Shown: positions 1 to 10,774, counted from the stretch's first letter. The stretch: 64,000 nt of DNA from Eustoma russellianum (GCA_036186865.1 AP025051.1:26834878-26898877); one strand, 5' to 3'. A program made the numbers and translations. Notes: generated by a model not told the origin, from the sequence alone.

Positions 1-339
1 GTTTTTTGGTCAAAGACCAAATTTTCCGCACCTACTATTGAAACCCCCCTTCTAGTGGTGCTTTATAGGTCCTACAACTTCTAGAGTAAAGATAAGGTCT
101 GCCGAGCTGAGCCGGTAAACTTGCTTTAGTCGTTGGTAGGCTGAATAATGTTTGAGGTGATAACTTAGAATTTTCTAAGGAAATTCCTTAGTTGTCGCAA
201 GGCTTGTAGCGGCGTCTTTCTCTACTCAGCTTTTCGGGCCTAGGAAGCAACTGGCCCAATTTAACTTGAGAGTTTTGAAGCTAAGAGCTTGTCTTCGACT
301 AGGCCGAGTTGAGATTATATGGCCGAGAAAGATTATATG

Positions 340-1000
340 ACCCAGGTTTTCCTTGTAATGGCCAATTTGGATCCTCTTAAGACCATAAGGCAGAGGAATG
401 AGACCACTTAGGTCGTTTTGACGAGATGTGAAACCTGTCACATTTGGGGTTCACCTTAAAACCATAAGGCAGAGAACGGGGGTGACCACTTAGGCCACTA
501 TTCCTGAGGTGCGATACCTGTCGCATCTGGGGGCTCCCTTAAAACCATAAGGCGGAGAGAAAATAGTTGAAACCCCAACGTGGGAGGACGTTTCATATGA
601 GCTGAGGCCCTTCTAAGCCATAAGGTAGAGGATTGGAGGAAATCAAGGTAAACCCCTGACAAGCCTTAAGACTGAGGCTCACTGTAAAGCGGATATACAC
701 GCCGAGGTGAACCCCTGACAAGCCTTAAGACCGAGGTGAACCTTTACTGTTGTTGGATGCATAATGTATCATATCCTTGGTCTGATGAGCCATAAGAGAG
801 AAGTCACCGAGATGGAAAAGCTTGTGTCGGGAGTCCCTTCATATGCCATAAGGCAGAGATCCGCTAAGCTCGAATCTTGTCGGGCCCAATTCTGTTATGG
901 ACCATAAAGTGGACGTCAGGTAGGCACATAACTTTTCTCGCAGTCTAGATGAATCTCCTCATGAACCATAAGATAAAGGAATAATAATTAAGCCTCCAAC
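340..1000. repeat. Degenerate tandem repeats, CCATAAGGCAGAG core
   Basis: The core CCATAAGGCAGAG and variants recur about every 45-80 bp, near 380, 460, 542, 616, 660, 719, 786, 844, 900 and 964. Units also share stretches resembling GACCACTTAGG and ACCTGTCGCAT. The array lies downstream of gag in element E1, the same slot that the minisatellite fills in E2. No reading frame is maintained through it. Confidence 0.7.
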
Positions 1001-1208
1001 ACAGGTTGAATGTCGGATTGGGATCTTCGTGCCCCATTAGCCGAGATGAAACTTGATTCATATCTGGGCAACTTATTTGCAATAGCAAATTTGAAATAAA
1101 CATTGATAGAGGAAGAATTAACTTTAAATAATGTACACATATGTACAAAGGATTTGGATGCATGCGGGTGAGTTGGGTTGTGCTATTTAGAGTTGTCGGC
1201 ATTCACCT

Positions 1209-1843
1209 TCAGGTTGGCCTTATCCGTTCAGAACTCTGCAGCATCTGCCCAGCCGCATCTGGGTCTTGATCTTCAGGTGTCCGACGTCTGTAATCAGGTC
1301 GGCACCTTTCATCAAGTGGAGGCCGGGTGAAGTCCAGCATGTTATGCAGCCTTGAGCTGAGATTATAGTCACGCTGCAGGTAGCCAAAATCGATTAAATG
1401 CTCAATCTCATAAGTGAGCTGCCTGCAGTCTCCAGTATCATGCGAAATATCATTAAAGGCTCGGAAGTATAGTGATGGCGGCTAGATCACTGACCTGAGC
1501 GTATGGCCTCGACCATGAACTCACCCTGAGGTTTAGGATAGTATTGAGGGCGAGTTGGAGAGTACTCCATGAGTTCTCTTCGCTGAAGAGAGTCACTGAG
1601 ATAAACCTCACTGGGTCCAGCATCTGGTGCTTTTTCCTTCATTTCTTTCATCACCGCTTGGAACACATTGGGATTCTGGACCACATAGCGGATGGCTCTC
1701 AGATGTTCCTCATAGGTGAAGTTAGCAGCGGGGGTTGAAGATTCTGTTGGACCTAGGGAACCCTGTTCCGATGGAGGTGTGGAGCGCAAATGTCTCCGTG
1801 GGGTCACGGGTCTTTTGCCCTTTTTATGACCATTCTTAACCAT
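1209..1843 (-). pseudogene. gag remnant of E1
   Basis: The minus strand opens at 1843 with a basic N-terminus (MVKNGHKKGKRP) followed by TYEEHLRAIRYVVQNP, which matches the E2 gag segment TYEEHIRAIRYVAHNP. The first frame stops at 1487. The C-terminal part resumes in another frame (about 1450 to 1209) with ISHDTGDCRQL and then a helix EIEHLIDFGYLQRDY, a pattern common in plant gypsy Gag proteins (HDTEDC...L..EIE.LI..G.L). The middle of the protein is missing compared with E2. Gag would form the virus-like particle in the cytoplasm. This copy is broken by a deletion and frame change. Confidence 0.7.
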
Positions 1844-1920
1844 CTTCCTAACGATGGATTTGTAGGCTGGTTGCTTAGAAGGCCTTTGGAAGGCTATTTT
1901 AGAGGAAACAGAGATTCAAG

Positions 1921-1939
1921 CCCTCCTTCTAGCACCAGA
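1921..1939 (-). other. Primer-binding site of E1
   Basis: On the minus strand the bases next to the LTR edge at 1940 read ATCTGGTGCTAGAAGGAGGG. E2 has a similar string at the same place (TTTGGCGCTAGAGGAAGG). Its position directly inside the LTR marks it as the site where a tRNA primes reverse transcription. The tRNA species was not identified. Confidence 0.6.
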
Positions 1940-2520
1940 TGATGAAATCGGACCTTCACCAAGTGGATCAGAGACGATCCTTGTGGTATGGCGTCAACTC
2001 TCCGTTAGGGACCGTCCCTGGAATCTGAGAAGGAAAGGTAACGTTAGAGGCCCAGGGTCAATGCCTTGGGAAAAACCCTCCGACGCTCAAGTCAGTTGTA
2101 GGCATTTTTGGTGTGTAGCTTATGCTGGAATAAAAGGTTGTGATAAACCTGTATCAAACTCTCTTACTAGAGGAGAGCCCAAGGAAACAAAAGCTGATGA
2201 ACGACATGATCAGGAATGCAGAAACACCTAAAGGTTTTTGTCGTGATCGGTTGTAGATAGTAGTGCTATGTCGAAGCGTGCTTTGGTTGTCTATATTGGT
2301 CCCAGAATATACGGAAATTTGTTGAGGATTGCGTCTGTATAGCTTGTGACGGCGCTGGTCTATTAGTTATTCGATTTAGGACGAGAGAAAGTTCAGAGTT
2401 CAGAGATTAATTCCAAATGTACAGTTAGGTTATCAACGCACCAGGGCATATCTTCTAATGCACATCATATTTGGGCTCTAAGATTATTTATTCTCCAAAA
2501 TTTTCGGAGGTGTTTATGTC
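1940..2520 (-). repeat. LTR of E1, split by Copia1
   Basis: It begins at TGATGAAATCGG, next to the primer site, and shares with the E2 LTRs the start and a block resembling AACCCTCCGACGCTCAAG. It is cut at 2520 by Copia1. The remainder should resume after 8403, but its far end could not be recognised there. Confidence 0.6.
2516..2520. repeat. Target-site duplication of Copia1, left copy
   Basis: ATGTC directly precedes the left LTR and is repeated at 8399-8403. Confidence 0.95.
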
Positions 2521-3098
2521 TGTCAACGAAGGAGTATTTCAGCAGTTGACGGAACCAACTGACATTTGGTCGAACGAGTTAACTTGTGATGAAGTTGTAG
2601 ATGGGGCAGAATGATTGGAGAAGACATTGTAGTGATGAATGATGCCTGGCAGCTGGTAGGTTTATAAGGAATCAATATTGGTGATTCAAAGGTGGGATGG
2701 CATGTGGGAAACGGTTATAATGGACGGAGGTGCGTGTGTTGCAGCTTTGGTGCGCAGCAGGGTCGAAGGAAGGAGAAGCAGTTGGCTGGCGGGAACTTTT
2801 AAATAATGTGAAATGACATTTATACCCCTGGTTAATAAACTGAGGATAGACGGTTACTTTGTACTTTCTTGTAATTTTACTCCTTTCTTCTTCAACCATA
2901 TAAGCCCGCCTGTAACCTCTTTCTGATCAATGAGAAAAATTAGTTTTCATTTTCTTCAATTCTCTCTCCAGTGCTTGTGTTTGGCATTGCTCCTTCTCTC
3001 TCTCTCTAGTTTTAGTTCATTTCTTCTTTTGGTTGATGAATCGATTGTTTGTTTGATTTGAATGTCAATATTGAACGATCGTGTGATGAAAATTGACA
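2521..3098 (+). repeat. Copia1 5' LTR
   Basis: It starts TGTCAACGAAGG and ends AATTGACA, so the LTR ends form a short inverted repeat TGTCAA/TTGACA. A TATA-like ATATAAG lies at 2898-2904. It differs from the 3' LTR by five substitutions and no indels (2537, 2601, 2718, 3019, 3050). Confidence 0.97.
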
Positions 3099-3110
3099 TG
3101 GTATCAGAGC
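3099..3110 (+). other. Copia1 primer-binding site (tRNA-iMet type)
   Basis: TGGTATCAGAGC follows the 5' LTR with no gap. It is the standard plant copia match to the 3' end of initiator tRNA-Met. Confidence 0.95.
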
Positions 3111-3154
3111 GAACCTGTTGAAACTCTGTATTTCTAATTCGCTAAATTCAGCTA

Positions 3155-4474
3155 ATGGCCTCTAGTTCCATCAGTTTTGGAACTATGGATCCCACGGAAG
3201 ATCCTGTGTATGTACATCCAAGTGACAGTCCGTCACTGGTGCTTGTGTAGTCGTTGTTAACATCTCAGAATTATCATAGCTGGAGCAAGACTCTTCGAAG
3301 AGCTCTGGATGCTAAAAACAAATCTGGTTTCCTGGATGGTACTATGCAAAAACCTCCAGAAGGAGATCGCAAGCACAACGCTTGGATCAAAGCAAACAAC
3401 ATGGTTGTCTCGTGAATCACTAATTCAGTCAGTCCGTCGATTGCTCAGAGTATAATGTGGATTGATAGCGCTGCTGAGATCTGGAAAGATCTAAAACTCA
3501 GGTATGGTAATGCATATGCCTTTAGAATTTCTGATATGCAGGAAGAATTTTACTCAATTAGACAGAATACATTGTCTGTTACTGACTACTACACTAAGCT
3601 TAAAACCATATGGGAAGAACTAAGTGTTTTGAAGTCGCTGCCTTCCTGCACTTGTAATAGATGTATGTGTAATATCACTGGTCAGATTAGGAAGTTTGTT
3701 GAGGATGATTTTGTGATAAAATTCTTAAAAGGACTGTCAGAGGAGTATGAACCTGTCAAGTCACAGGTCTTGCTTATGAGTCCCTTGCCAGACATCATTG
3801 CTGCTTTTGCAATGGCAGTTAAATTTGAAAGAAAAATTACATACACAAGTGGACAAGCTGTGTTCACTAATAATCCTTCACCAGTATTGAATGTGGTAGA
3901 TAGCCAGTCTGGATTCATTAACTTTCAAGGATCCAAACAGAGCATCCTTGGAGGTAGACCCTCAAGGAATTTTAGAGGAGACAATGTGCAGGTGCAGAAA
4001 TTTGGAAGTGGAAAACGTCCTGTTTGTACTTTCTGTGGTTTTACAGGACACACAGTGGACAAATTCTATGGAAAGCATGGGTATCCACCCGGTTATAAAC
4101 CTAAGGGAAGAATAAACTGTGTTGGTTTCGAGGAAGCTCAATGTAGTAATGCGGATCAGAATGAGCAAGTTGCAGGAGATGAACAAACAATGTCACAACA
4201 GTCCTTGGCATCACAATTGACACCTAATTTCACATCTGAGCAGTACTTGCAACTGATGAACATGCTCAAGGAACACCAGAATAGAGGCCATGTTGAGAGA
4301 GGAGCTCAGGGAGAAGGAGGACAGCCCTTGCATACCGTAATGTCGGCTCAGAAACTGCCTGCCTCTGGTATGTCAGCAGGTAATGTTGCATACAGAAACT
4401 CTAACATATGGATTTTGGATTCAGGTGCTAGTGATCATGTATGCTGTTCTCTTAGTTTCTTTGACTCCTTTTAG
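3155..4474 (+). pseudogene. Copia1 gag and protease
   Basis: The frame starts at ATG 3155 (MASSSISFGTMDP). It is broken by TAG at 3248 and TGA at 3413, then is open from 3455 to 4474. The open part contains the copia gag core (IWKDLKLRYGN, EEFYSIRQ, YYTKLKTIWEEL) and a zinc knuckle near 4025-4070 that reads CTFCGFTGHTVDKF, where the last cysteine is phenylalanine. The protease motif ILDSGASDH follows near 4412-4435. TAG at 4472 ends the frame in the protease. Gag would package the RNA and the aspartic protease would cut the polyprotein. Confidence 0.9.
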
Positions 4475-6317
4475 CCTGTTAAATCTCTACAAGTTAAATT
4501 GCCTAATGAATCTCTTGTCCAAGTACTTCATATTGGGACTGTTACAATCAATCCACATCTCCAGCTGTACAATGTTTTTCACATCCTTTCTTTCCATTTC
4601 AATCGAATTTCCCTCAGCAAACTTGTTAAGGAAAACAAGTGTAGTATTCTTTTCCAGTCTGACCATTGCTTTATTCATGATGAGAACTCTATGAAGATGA
4701 TTGGTTCAGCTAGAATCAATCAAGGTCTATACAAAATATACGGGTCACCACAGCAGTCATATAGAAACAACATTACAATCCAGCCATCTCTTCCCAATTC
4801 CATTCTTGCAACTCATACATTTTCAGACTCCAAGCAGTCCATATGGCACTCAAGGCTTGGACATATGTCCATTTCCAGAATGAAAGAAGTTCAGAAGAAG
4901 AATCCAGCAGTTGTCATTCCCTCAACTTCTCTTCCATGCCATATCTGTCCTCTTGCTAGACAAAAGAAGCAGCCATTTTTTTATTTCGTATTCTAAATCT
5001 GTTTCTGTTTTTTCGTTAATTCATGTTGACATTTGGGTTCCATATAGATACCCCACCATTTATCATCAACAATACTTTCTTACTATAGTAGATGATTTCA
5101 GTAGATACACATGTGTCTACTTAATGAAAGCAAACTCTGAAGCCAGAAGGATTTTGCAAAATTTCTATACTTATGTGTCTGTCCATTTTGAAAAGAGCAT
5201 TAAGACCATTAGGACAGATAATGGTGTTGAGTTTAAGATGAATGATTTCTTCTCTGATAAGGGGATTATACACCAGACCAGCTTTGTCCATACCCCTGAA
5301 CAAAATGGTCTTGTTGAAAAGAAACACCAACATATCTTGAATGTGGCTAGAGCCTTGAAATTTCAGTTCAATGTCCCTATACAATATTGGGGTTTCTGCA
5401 TTCAACATGCAGTATACCTGGTTAACCTCACCCCATCACCAGTATTGTCCAATAAAACTCCATTTGAGCAGCTGTTTTCTAAGCCTCCATCATACCAAAA
5501 CCTGAGAGTCTTTGGATGCCTAGCCTTTGTTCTTAACACTTGCCAAACAAAAGGGAAATTTGATCCCAGATCCAAAAGATGTTTGTATCTTGGACATTCA
5601 CATACCTCAAAAGGCTACATATTGCAAGATCTTGCCACCAAAGACATATTGATTTCAAGAAACGTTGAGTTTGACGAGCATTATTTCCCATTTGGATCTA
5701 CATCCTCTGAGCATCAACAATTTAGCTCAGATTATCCACCAGAGCATAACTGTCATAACCCAATTCCCATCAACTCTGACTCCTTGTCTGATCCTCTTTC
5801 TTCCTCCACACCACCAAAAATCACTGATCCATGCTTATCACCTTGTCTCACACCAGCATCATCCCCACAAGCTAGTCCTATTCGTGACAGCACACCTTCC
5901 TTACAATCACCAAACATTACTTATCCATGCTTGCCACCCTGTCTCACACCAACATCATTCCCACAAGCTAGTCCTATTCGTGCCAGTACTCCTTCGTCAT
6001 CTCCTTTCCCTTCATCATCTTCACATGATTCCATCCCAAGTCAACAACCAATCCCCATTACGTCCATAGACATTGACATACCCATTCCTGCTAGCAGCAG
6101 ACCTATTCGACAATAAAGAGTGCCTTCATATCTACAAGAGTTTTACTGCAATCACTGTGTTGTCCCTCATCCATCACAAAAGTCCAGCACCAATCATCCT
6201 TTGAGTCACTGTTTCTCCCTGCAATCACTAACACATAAATACAAGTCATATGTTTTAGCATCTGGCATGCACACAGAGCCAGCAAACTACTTAGAGGCAG
6301 CCAGTTCCTCCGCTTAG
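4475..6317 (+). pseudogene. Copia1 integrase
   Basis: The zinc-binding part (HSRLGHMS then CHICPLARQ) lies in one frame, 4499-4996. A one-base shift near 4975 moves the catalytic core into the frame 4911-6116. The three acidic residues are present: TIVDDFSR (about 5085), IRTDNGVEF (about 5208) and PEQNGLVEKKH (about 5296). The tail includes FGCLAFV, KGYILQDL and a long Ser/Pro-rich linker with a tandem-duplicated segment (about 5812-5990) before RT. TAA at 6114 and TAG at 6315 interrupt the linker. Integrase would insert the cDNA into nuclear DNA. Confidence 0.9.
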
Positions 6318-7003
6318 CACGAGGCTATGCAGGCGGAAATTGCAGCCCTTGAAGCCAATAAATCTTGGACATTGATGCCTTTGCCACCTGGGAAGCAAGC
6401 CATTGGATGCAAATGGGTTTACAAGATCAAGTTCCTAGCAGATGGGACCATAGACAGATATAAAGATAGACTAGTGGCTAAGTTCTATACACAGCAATAC
6501 GAGATTGACTATCAGGAGACATTCTCGCCTGTGGCAAAAATGACAACCGTGAGAATGGTATTAGCCTTAGCATCCAGTAAGGGCTGCATCTTCAACAACT
6601 GGATGTCAATAATGCCTTTTTGCATGGAGATTTACACGAAGAAATTTACATGGTTCCCCCATCAGGTTTGATGCTTAATGATCCTAGCCTTGTATGCAAG
6701 CTAGAGAAGTCTTTATACAGCCTTAAGCAGGCCAGCCGCAAATGGAATGCAAAACTTACCAGTTTTCTACTGGCAAAGGGGTTCACTCAGTCTAAGAATC
6801 ACTACACACTATTCTATAGAGCCACTCCAGGTTACTTTCTCTTGGCACTCGTATACGTGGATGATATTATTCTGGCATGTCCCAGTTTGTCACCAATTCA
6901 GCATCTCAAAGCTGAGCTGCACTCTGCATTTAAGATAAAGGATCTTGGTGACCTTAGATACTTCCTGGGCATTGAAGTAGCTAGGTCACAGGGGGGCTGG
7001 TAA
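6318..7003 (+). pseudogene. Copia1 reverse transcriptase
   Basis: The domain opens with NKSWTLMPLPPGKQAIGCKWVY and contains ETFSPVAKMTTVRMVLA. A one-base loss near 6585 shifts to the frame 6620-7003, which carries FLHGDLHEEIYMVPP, SLYSLKQASRKWN and the catalytic YVDD (6854-6865). A second shift in the G-run near 6995 leads into the RNase H frame. All core RT motifs are still readable, so decay of this domain is limited. Confidence 0.9.
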
Positions 7004-7810
7004 TAAATCAAAGGAAATACGTGCTTGAGTTGCTCGAACAAACTGGATTCCTTGGCTCCAAGACAATCAAAACACCTATGGACACTAATGCAAAACTCAC
7101 ACATGATGACTATTCAAGAATATCAGATGTTGCTACGTACAGGAGCTTGATTGGAAAGCTTATTTACCTTACCATAACTAGACCTGACATTGCATTTCCA
7201 GTCTAGCAGTTGAGTCAGTTTCTGGACTGTCCAACGCAAGATCATCTGAAGGCGGCACATAGACTTCTGAGGTTTATTAAAGGCACGGCAGTGCAGGGCC
7301 TTCTGTTTCCAGCCAATACGAATCTTAAACTAAGGGCATTTGCAGATTCTGACTGGGCAGGTTGTACAGAAACTAGAAGGAGTGTCACGGGCTATTGTGT
7401 ATACTTAGGAGACTCGTTGATTTCTTGAAAGGCCAAGAAGCAGACAACAGTGTCTAAATCATCCGCAGAAGCTGAATAGAGAGCTTTAGCATCTTTGGTG
7501 TGTGAAGTACAATGGCTCTTGTATCTGGCTGAAGATTTGAGCATAAGAGACCAGAGACCAGTTGAAGTATTCTGTGATAGCAAGAGTGCTATGCACATAG
7601 CTGAAAATCCAGTGTTCCACGAGAGAACCAAGCATATAGAGATAGATTGCCACATTGTTAGGGAAAAGGTTGAAAAAGGGGTGATAAAGTTGATGCCTAT
7701 TAGGACTGATTTGCAAGTTGCGGACATTTTCACAAAGGCGTTGGATTTAAAGAGGCTTGAGCGTTTAAGTGGAACTCTTGGAGCTTATAATATATACAGC
7801 AAGACTTGCT
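7004..7810 (+). pseudogene. Copia1 RNase H
   Basis: The frame 7021-7914 reads LLEQTGFLGSK, YRSLIGKLIYLTITRPDIAF, FADSDWAGCTETRRSVTGY, a CDSKSAMHIAENPVFHERTK segment and ADIFTKAL, the usual copia RNase H series. Stops fall at 7204, 7426 and 7477. The last open stretch runs through the polypurine tract into the 3' LTR and ends at 7914. RNase H removes the RNA strand during cDNA synthesis. Confidence 0.9.
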
Positions 7811-7820
7811 TGAGGGGGGG
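7811..7820 (+). other. Copia1 polypurine tract
   Basis: TGAGGGGGGG lies immediately before the 3' LTR and is the expected plus-strand primer. Confidence 0.9.
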
Positions 7821-8398
7821 TGTCAACGAAGGAGTAGTTCAGCAGTTGACGGAACCAACTGACATTTGGTCGAACGAGTTAACTTGTGATGAAGTTGTAG
7901 CTGGGGCAGAATGATTGGAGAAGACATTGTAGTGATGAATGATGCCTGGCAGCTGGTAGGTTTATAAGGAATCAATATTGGTGATTCAAAGGTGGGATGG
8001 CATGTGGGAAACGGTTACAATGGACGGAGGTGCGTGTGTTGCAGCTTTGGTGCGCAGCAGGGTCGAAGGAAGGAGAAGCAGTTGGCTGGCGGGAACTTTT
8101 AAATAATGTGAAATGACATTTATACCCCTGGTTAATAAACTGAGGATAGACGGTTACTTTGTACTTTCTTGTAATTTTACTCCTTTCTTCTTCAACCATA
8201 TAAGCCCGCCTGTAACCTCTTTCTGATCAATGAGAAAAATTAGTTTTCATTTTCTTCAATTCTCTCTCCAGTGCTTGTGTTTGGCATTGCTCCTTCTCTC
8301 TCTCTCTAGTTTTAGTTCGTTTCTTCTTTTGGTTGATGAATCGATTGTTCGTTTGATTTGAATGTCAATATTGAACGATCGTGTGATGAAAATTGACA
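7821..8398 (+). repeat. Copia1 3' LTR
   Basis: It is the same length as the 5' LTR and 573 of 578 bases are identical. TATA-like ATATAAG is at 8198-8204. It is followed by the TSD copy ATGTC. Confidence 0.97.
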
Positions 8399-8403
8399 AT
8401 GTC
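8399..8403. repeat. Target-site duplication of Copia1, right copy
   Basis: ATGTC, identical to 2516-2520. Confidence 0.95.
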
Positions 8404-9167
8404 AATCCTCATACATGACTCTTTCAAATGTCTATGTAATTTGTCCACTTCTTGTATGACATGTGTGATTCGGATTATCCTTCGCCATCAATACATATAT
8501 ATGTGCATATACGTATCCGTATACACAAACCTCCACAGACACGCACATATATGTGTCTGTAATACCAATCTTCTTAAATTAGTCATAGAAAAATATAAAA
8601 GCATACAAAGGCGTATCAACCAGCCGTTGATAAGCCTAATGGGGAATTTGTCGTCTTCTTTGCCGAATTGAATAAATCCAAAGGTATAGACCTACCAATT
8701 TCGATACTATTATAAAACTTATTTCAAAAAAAAAACATAAAACGGAAAGAAAGTCGACACAAGATTCTAATATATAAAATGAAACATTTAAATCCGAATG
8801 ACAGATATTGGGAAGAATTATTGACATGAGAGATGAGATGCAGAAAGAATTTGTGGGCTGCAATCCAAATGCTGAAATCTCTTTTGAAAGATGAACTAGA
8901 AGTTTGAGTAGATATGTGATTGAATAAACTTGTAAACATAATCGCTGCAAAATAACCAAAGATTAGAAGTTTTTGAAGTTTGACTTTAAGAGAACCTATG
9001 AAAAATTCTCAGTCTGTAAATGAGAATGAAGGTTCAGATCATGTATCTATAGATGACAAGGTTGTATTTATAGATAATTGTAGAGAGTCCATCTTAGAGA
9101 GCATAAAAGGACCCTAGTTACACATGCAAACTGATATATTCTGTCTAATGTTGCACTTGTGTTCTAG
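8404..9167. other. Unassigned AT-rich spacer
   Basis: It should begin with the rest of the E1 LTR, but no clear boundary or coding frame was found. It has short A-runs and alternating purine/pyrimidine (ACATATATATG) around 8490-8550. Nothing else is supported. Confidence 0.4.
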
Positions 9168-9172
9168 TCATG
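9168..9172. repeat. Target-site duplication of E2, left copy
   Basis: TCATG precedes the left LTR and recurs at 15182-15186. Confidence 0.9.
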
Positions 9173-10134
9173 TGATGAAGCCGGATCTTCACCAAGGGTC
9201 TAGATGACCTCGTAATAGTTTCGTCAGATAACTTGTAGAGTTGTTAACTGGGATCGAAGATGTATAGATGGAATAGCGCCAAATATCCTGCACAAGTAAG
9301 CATAGGTCAGAGGTCCCGGGGGGTTGGCCCCGGGAAGAACCCTCAGACGCTCAAGTCAGTTTGGGTCATATCTCACTGAGATTATAATGTAAAGGGTGAG
9401 TTAGGAATTTCTCACAGTATTTTCCGAGGAGCAGAGTGTATGAATTTGCTTTAGGGTCTGAATGATTATATTTCATATCCCCTCCTTTGTCTTGGTCCGC
9501 TTACCTTTATAGATCTCTTTCCCGCCTTTGGCTTCTGATAGTAGATAGTGGATTGTGGAGAGAACGTTTGTTTGGGGCAGAAAGCCTATAGACATAATAG
9601 GTCGGCTGATTTGATTAATAGGTCGACTGATGTGATCAATAGGTCGACTGATGGGATTAATAGGCCGGCCTGGTTGATGTGACTGATAGACCGATTGTCA
9701 CAACCTTAGCGTGTTCAGGAAGAATAACCAGCTGTAAACACTATATTTGAACTGCACCTCTGTCCGAGGGTCTCCCGAAGTACTATCGTGATGGGTTCAT
9801 TTGTTGTGGTACACAGTTGAACTCCGCCGAAGTGCGGGACTTGCTATGGTACACAGCTGAACTTTGCCGAAGTGCGGGACTTGGTCTTATACTGTGGAAG
9901 TAGTCTGAAGTGCGGTATCTAAATATAGGATGACATTGATGCTGAGGTGCATACCTTAGCATATTCCTTATAAGGAGGCCATAATGCCCTGCTGAAGTGC
10001 CATTGAGGCTGAGTAGCTGTACTCAGGCGCTAAACTGCTGAACTGCATTACTTGGAACGTTGAGCCACTGAAATTAAGTTGTTGACTATTGTTGACTAAC
10101 GGATGGTTCAATTATGGTTTATCATTTGCCCCCA
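9173..10134 (-). repeat. E2 3' LTR (left side)
   Basis: It starts TGATGAAGCCGG and ends GGTTTATCA. On the minus strand a TATA-like CTATAAAGG lies at 9504-9512. It contains about four copies of a 21-22 bp unit (AATAGGTCGACTGATGTGAT) near 9594-9670 and a roughly 40 bp duplication around 9805-9890 (GAACTCCGCCGAAGTGCGGG). Confidence 0.93.
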
Positions 10135-10150
10135 GATTTTGTGTGGCTGA
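10135..10150 (-). other. E2 polypurine tract
   Basis: On the minus strand the bases before the 3' LTR read AAATCTGGGGGCAAA. Confidence 0.8.
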
Positions 10151-10371
10151 GCTAAACTGCGAAGGCAGACAAATCTTATTCTCATGACGTGGCAAATCTT
10201 CATTAATTGCATGGTTATCTTATGCAGTAACTTCCACAAGCGATAGTCCCAATGCTCCATTACTGCTCTTTCGGCGATTCCATTCCCCGAGTGAGGGAAA
10301 TACGTGAACCATCTGCCCTTTCGAATTTCAAAATTCATACGAAAAGGAGCACCTTTCTGTCTTCCCCTGCC

Positions 10372-10379
10372 TATAAATA
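10372..10379 (+). promoter_or_regulatory. TATA box facing against the element, inside E2
   Basis: CCTGCCTATAAATAGAGATG has the form of a plant TATA box and lies about 130 bp before the first ATG of a plus-strand ORF, so it points opposite to gag. Some plant gypsy families are known to carry an extra antisense ORF near the 3' LTR, and this position fits. Confidence 0.55.
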
Positions 10380-10507
10380 GAGATGTTTTCCTCCCTTCAT
10401 TCTGCACTCTCCATTTAACTTCCCCATCTTTTGATGCCTGCCTTGTTTTTTCATAGTGTTCTTCCTTTTGATTCAGTCCTTGATTCCCATTTAAACATTT
10501 CCAAAAT

Positions 10508-10774
10508 ATGTATACTTCTTCTTACCCTAAGAACTCGGAAGGTGACTGTGAGGTTCAGTCCTTTCGTGAAGAATTTGATTCTGATGGGGACAATCTTCCT
10601 TTACGGAGGTTGCGCCTTTTTAACAATCTTTTTCTAGTTACTATTGCATCCTTTGCTTTAGCGCCCCAGTCATTTCGTTACAGGGATTCTCCTTCAACAC
10701 GTCCCTTTCCAGCAAAGGTTCCACTTTGCTGTATTGTAATCGCACATATCCCTCTTCTTCCAGTGAAGCAATAA
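10508..10774 (+). CDS. Unidentified antisense ORF in E2 (88 aa)
   Basis: The ORF starts MYTSSYPKNSEGDCEVQ and has an acidic N-terminal third (REEFDSDGDNLPLRR) followed by a more hydrophobic part. It reads opposite to gag and follows a good TATA box. The family is not recognised. A comparable arrangement (TATA, about 150 bp leader, then an acidic N-terminus) occurs at 15833-16509, which supports a real but decayed unit. Translation is unproven and the ORF may be truncated. Confidence 0.35.
   Translation: MYTSSYPKNSEGDCEVQSFREEFDSDGDNLPLRRLRLFNNLFLVTIASFALAPQSFRYRDSPSTRPFPAKVPLCCIVIAHIPLLPVKQ

Larger units (their letters stand above)
1..2520 (-). mobile_element. E1: partial gypsy-type LTR element, right end only
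   Basis: Reading on the minus strand, the order is LTR (from 1940 rightwards), primer-binding site, gag remnant (1843 to 1209) and a tandem-repeat zone (about 1000 to 340). The other end lies outside the window. The layout, the gag sequence and the first bases of the LTR (TGATGAA...CGGA.CTTCACCAAG) match E2 at 9173-15181, so the two belong to related families. The LTR is interrupted at 2520/2521 by Copia1. No pol is seen in this part. Assignment to gypsy rests on the gag. Confidence 0.75.
2521..8398 (+). mobile_element. Copia1: complete but defective Ty1/copia element
   Basis: The 5,878 bp element is bounded by two 578 bp LTRs, an iMet-type primer site at 3099, a polypurine tract at 7811-7820 and a perfect 5 bp TSD (ATGTC). 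Domain order is gag, protease, integrase, reverse transcriptase, RNase H, which defines Ty1/copia. The coding region holds eight in-frame stops (3248, 3413, 4472, 6114, 6315, 7204, 7426, 7477) and frameshifts near 4975, 6585 and 6995, so it cannot make its own polyprotein. The LTRs differ at only five positions. It is inserted in the LTR of E1. Confidence 0.97.

Noticed and set aside
3099..3110. tRNA-like strings at 3099, 34195, 52569 and 58070
   Set aside because: They are primer-binding sites complementary to a tRNA 3' end, not tRNA genes. No cloverleaf surrounds them.
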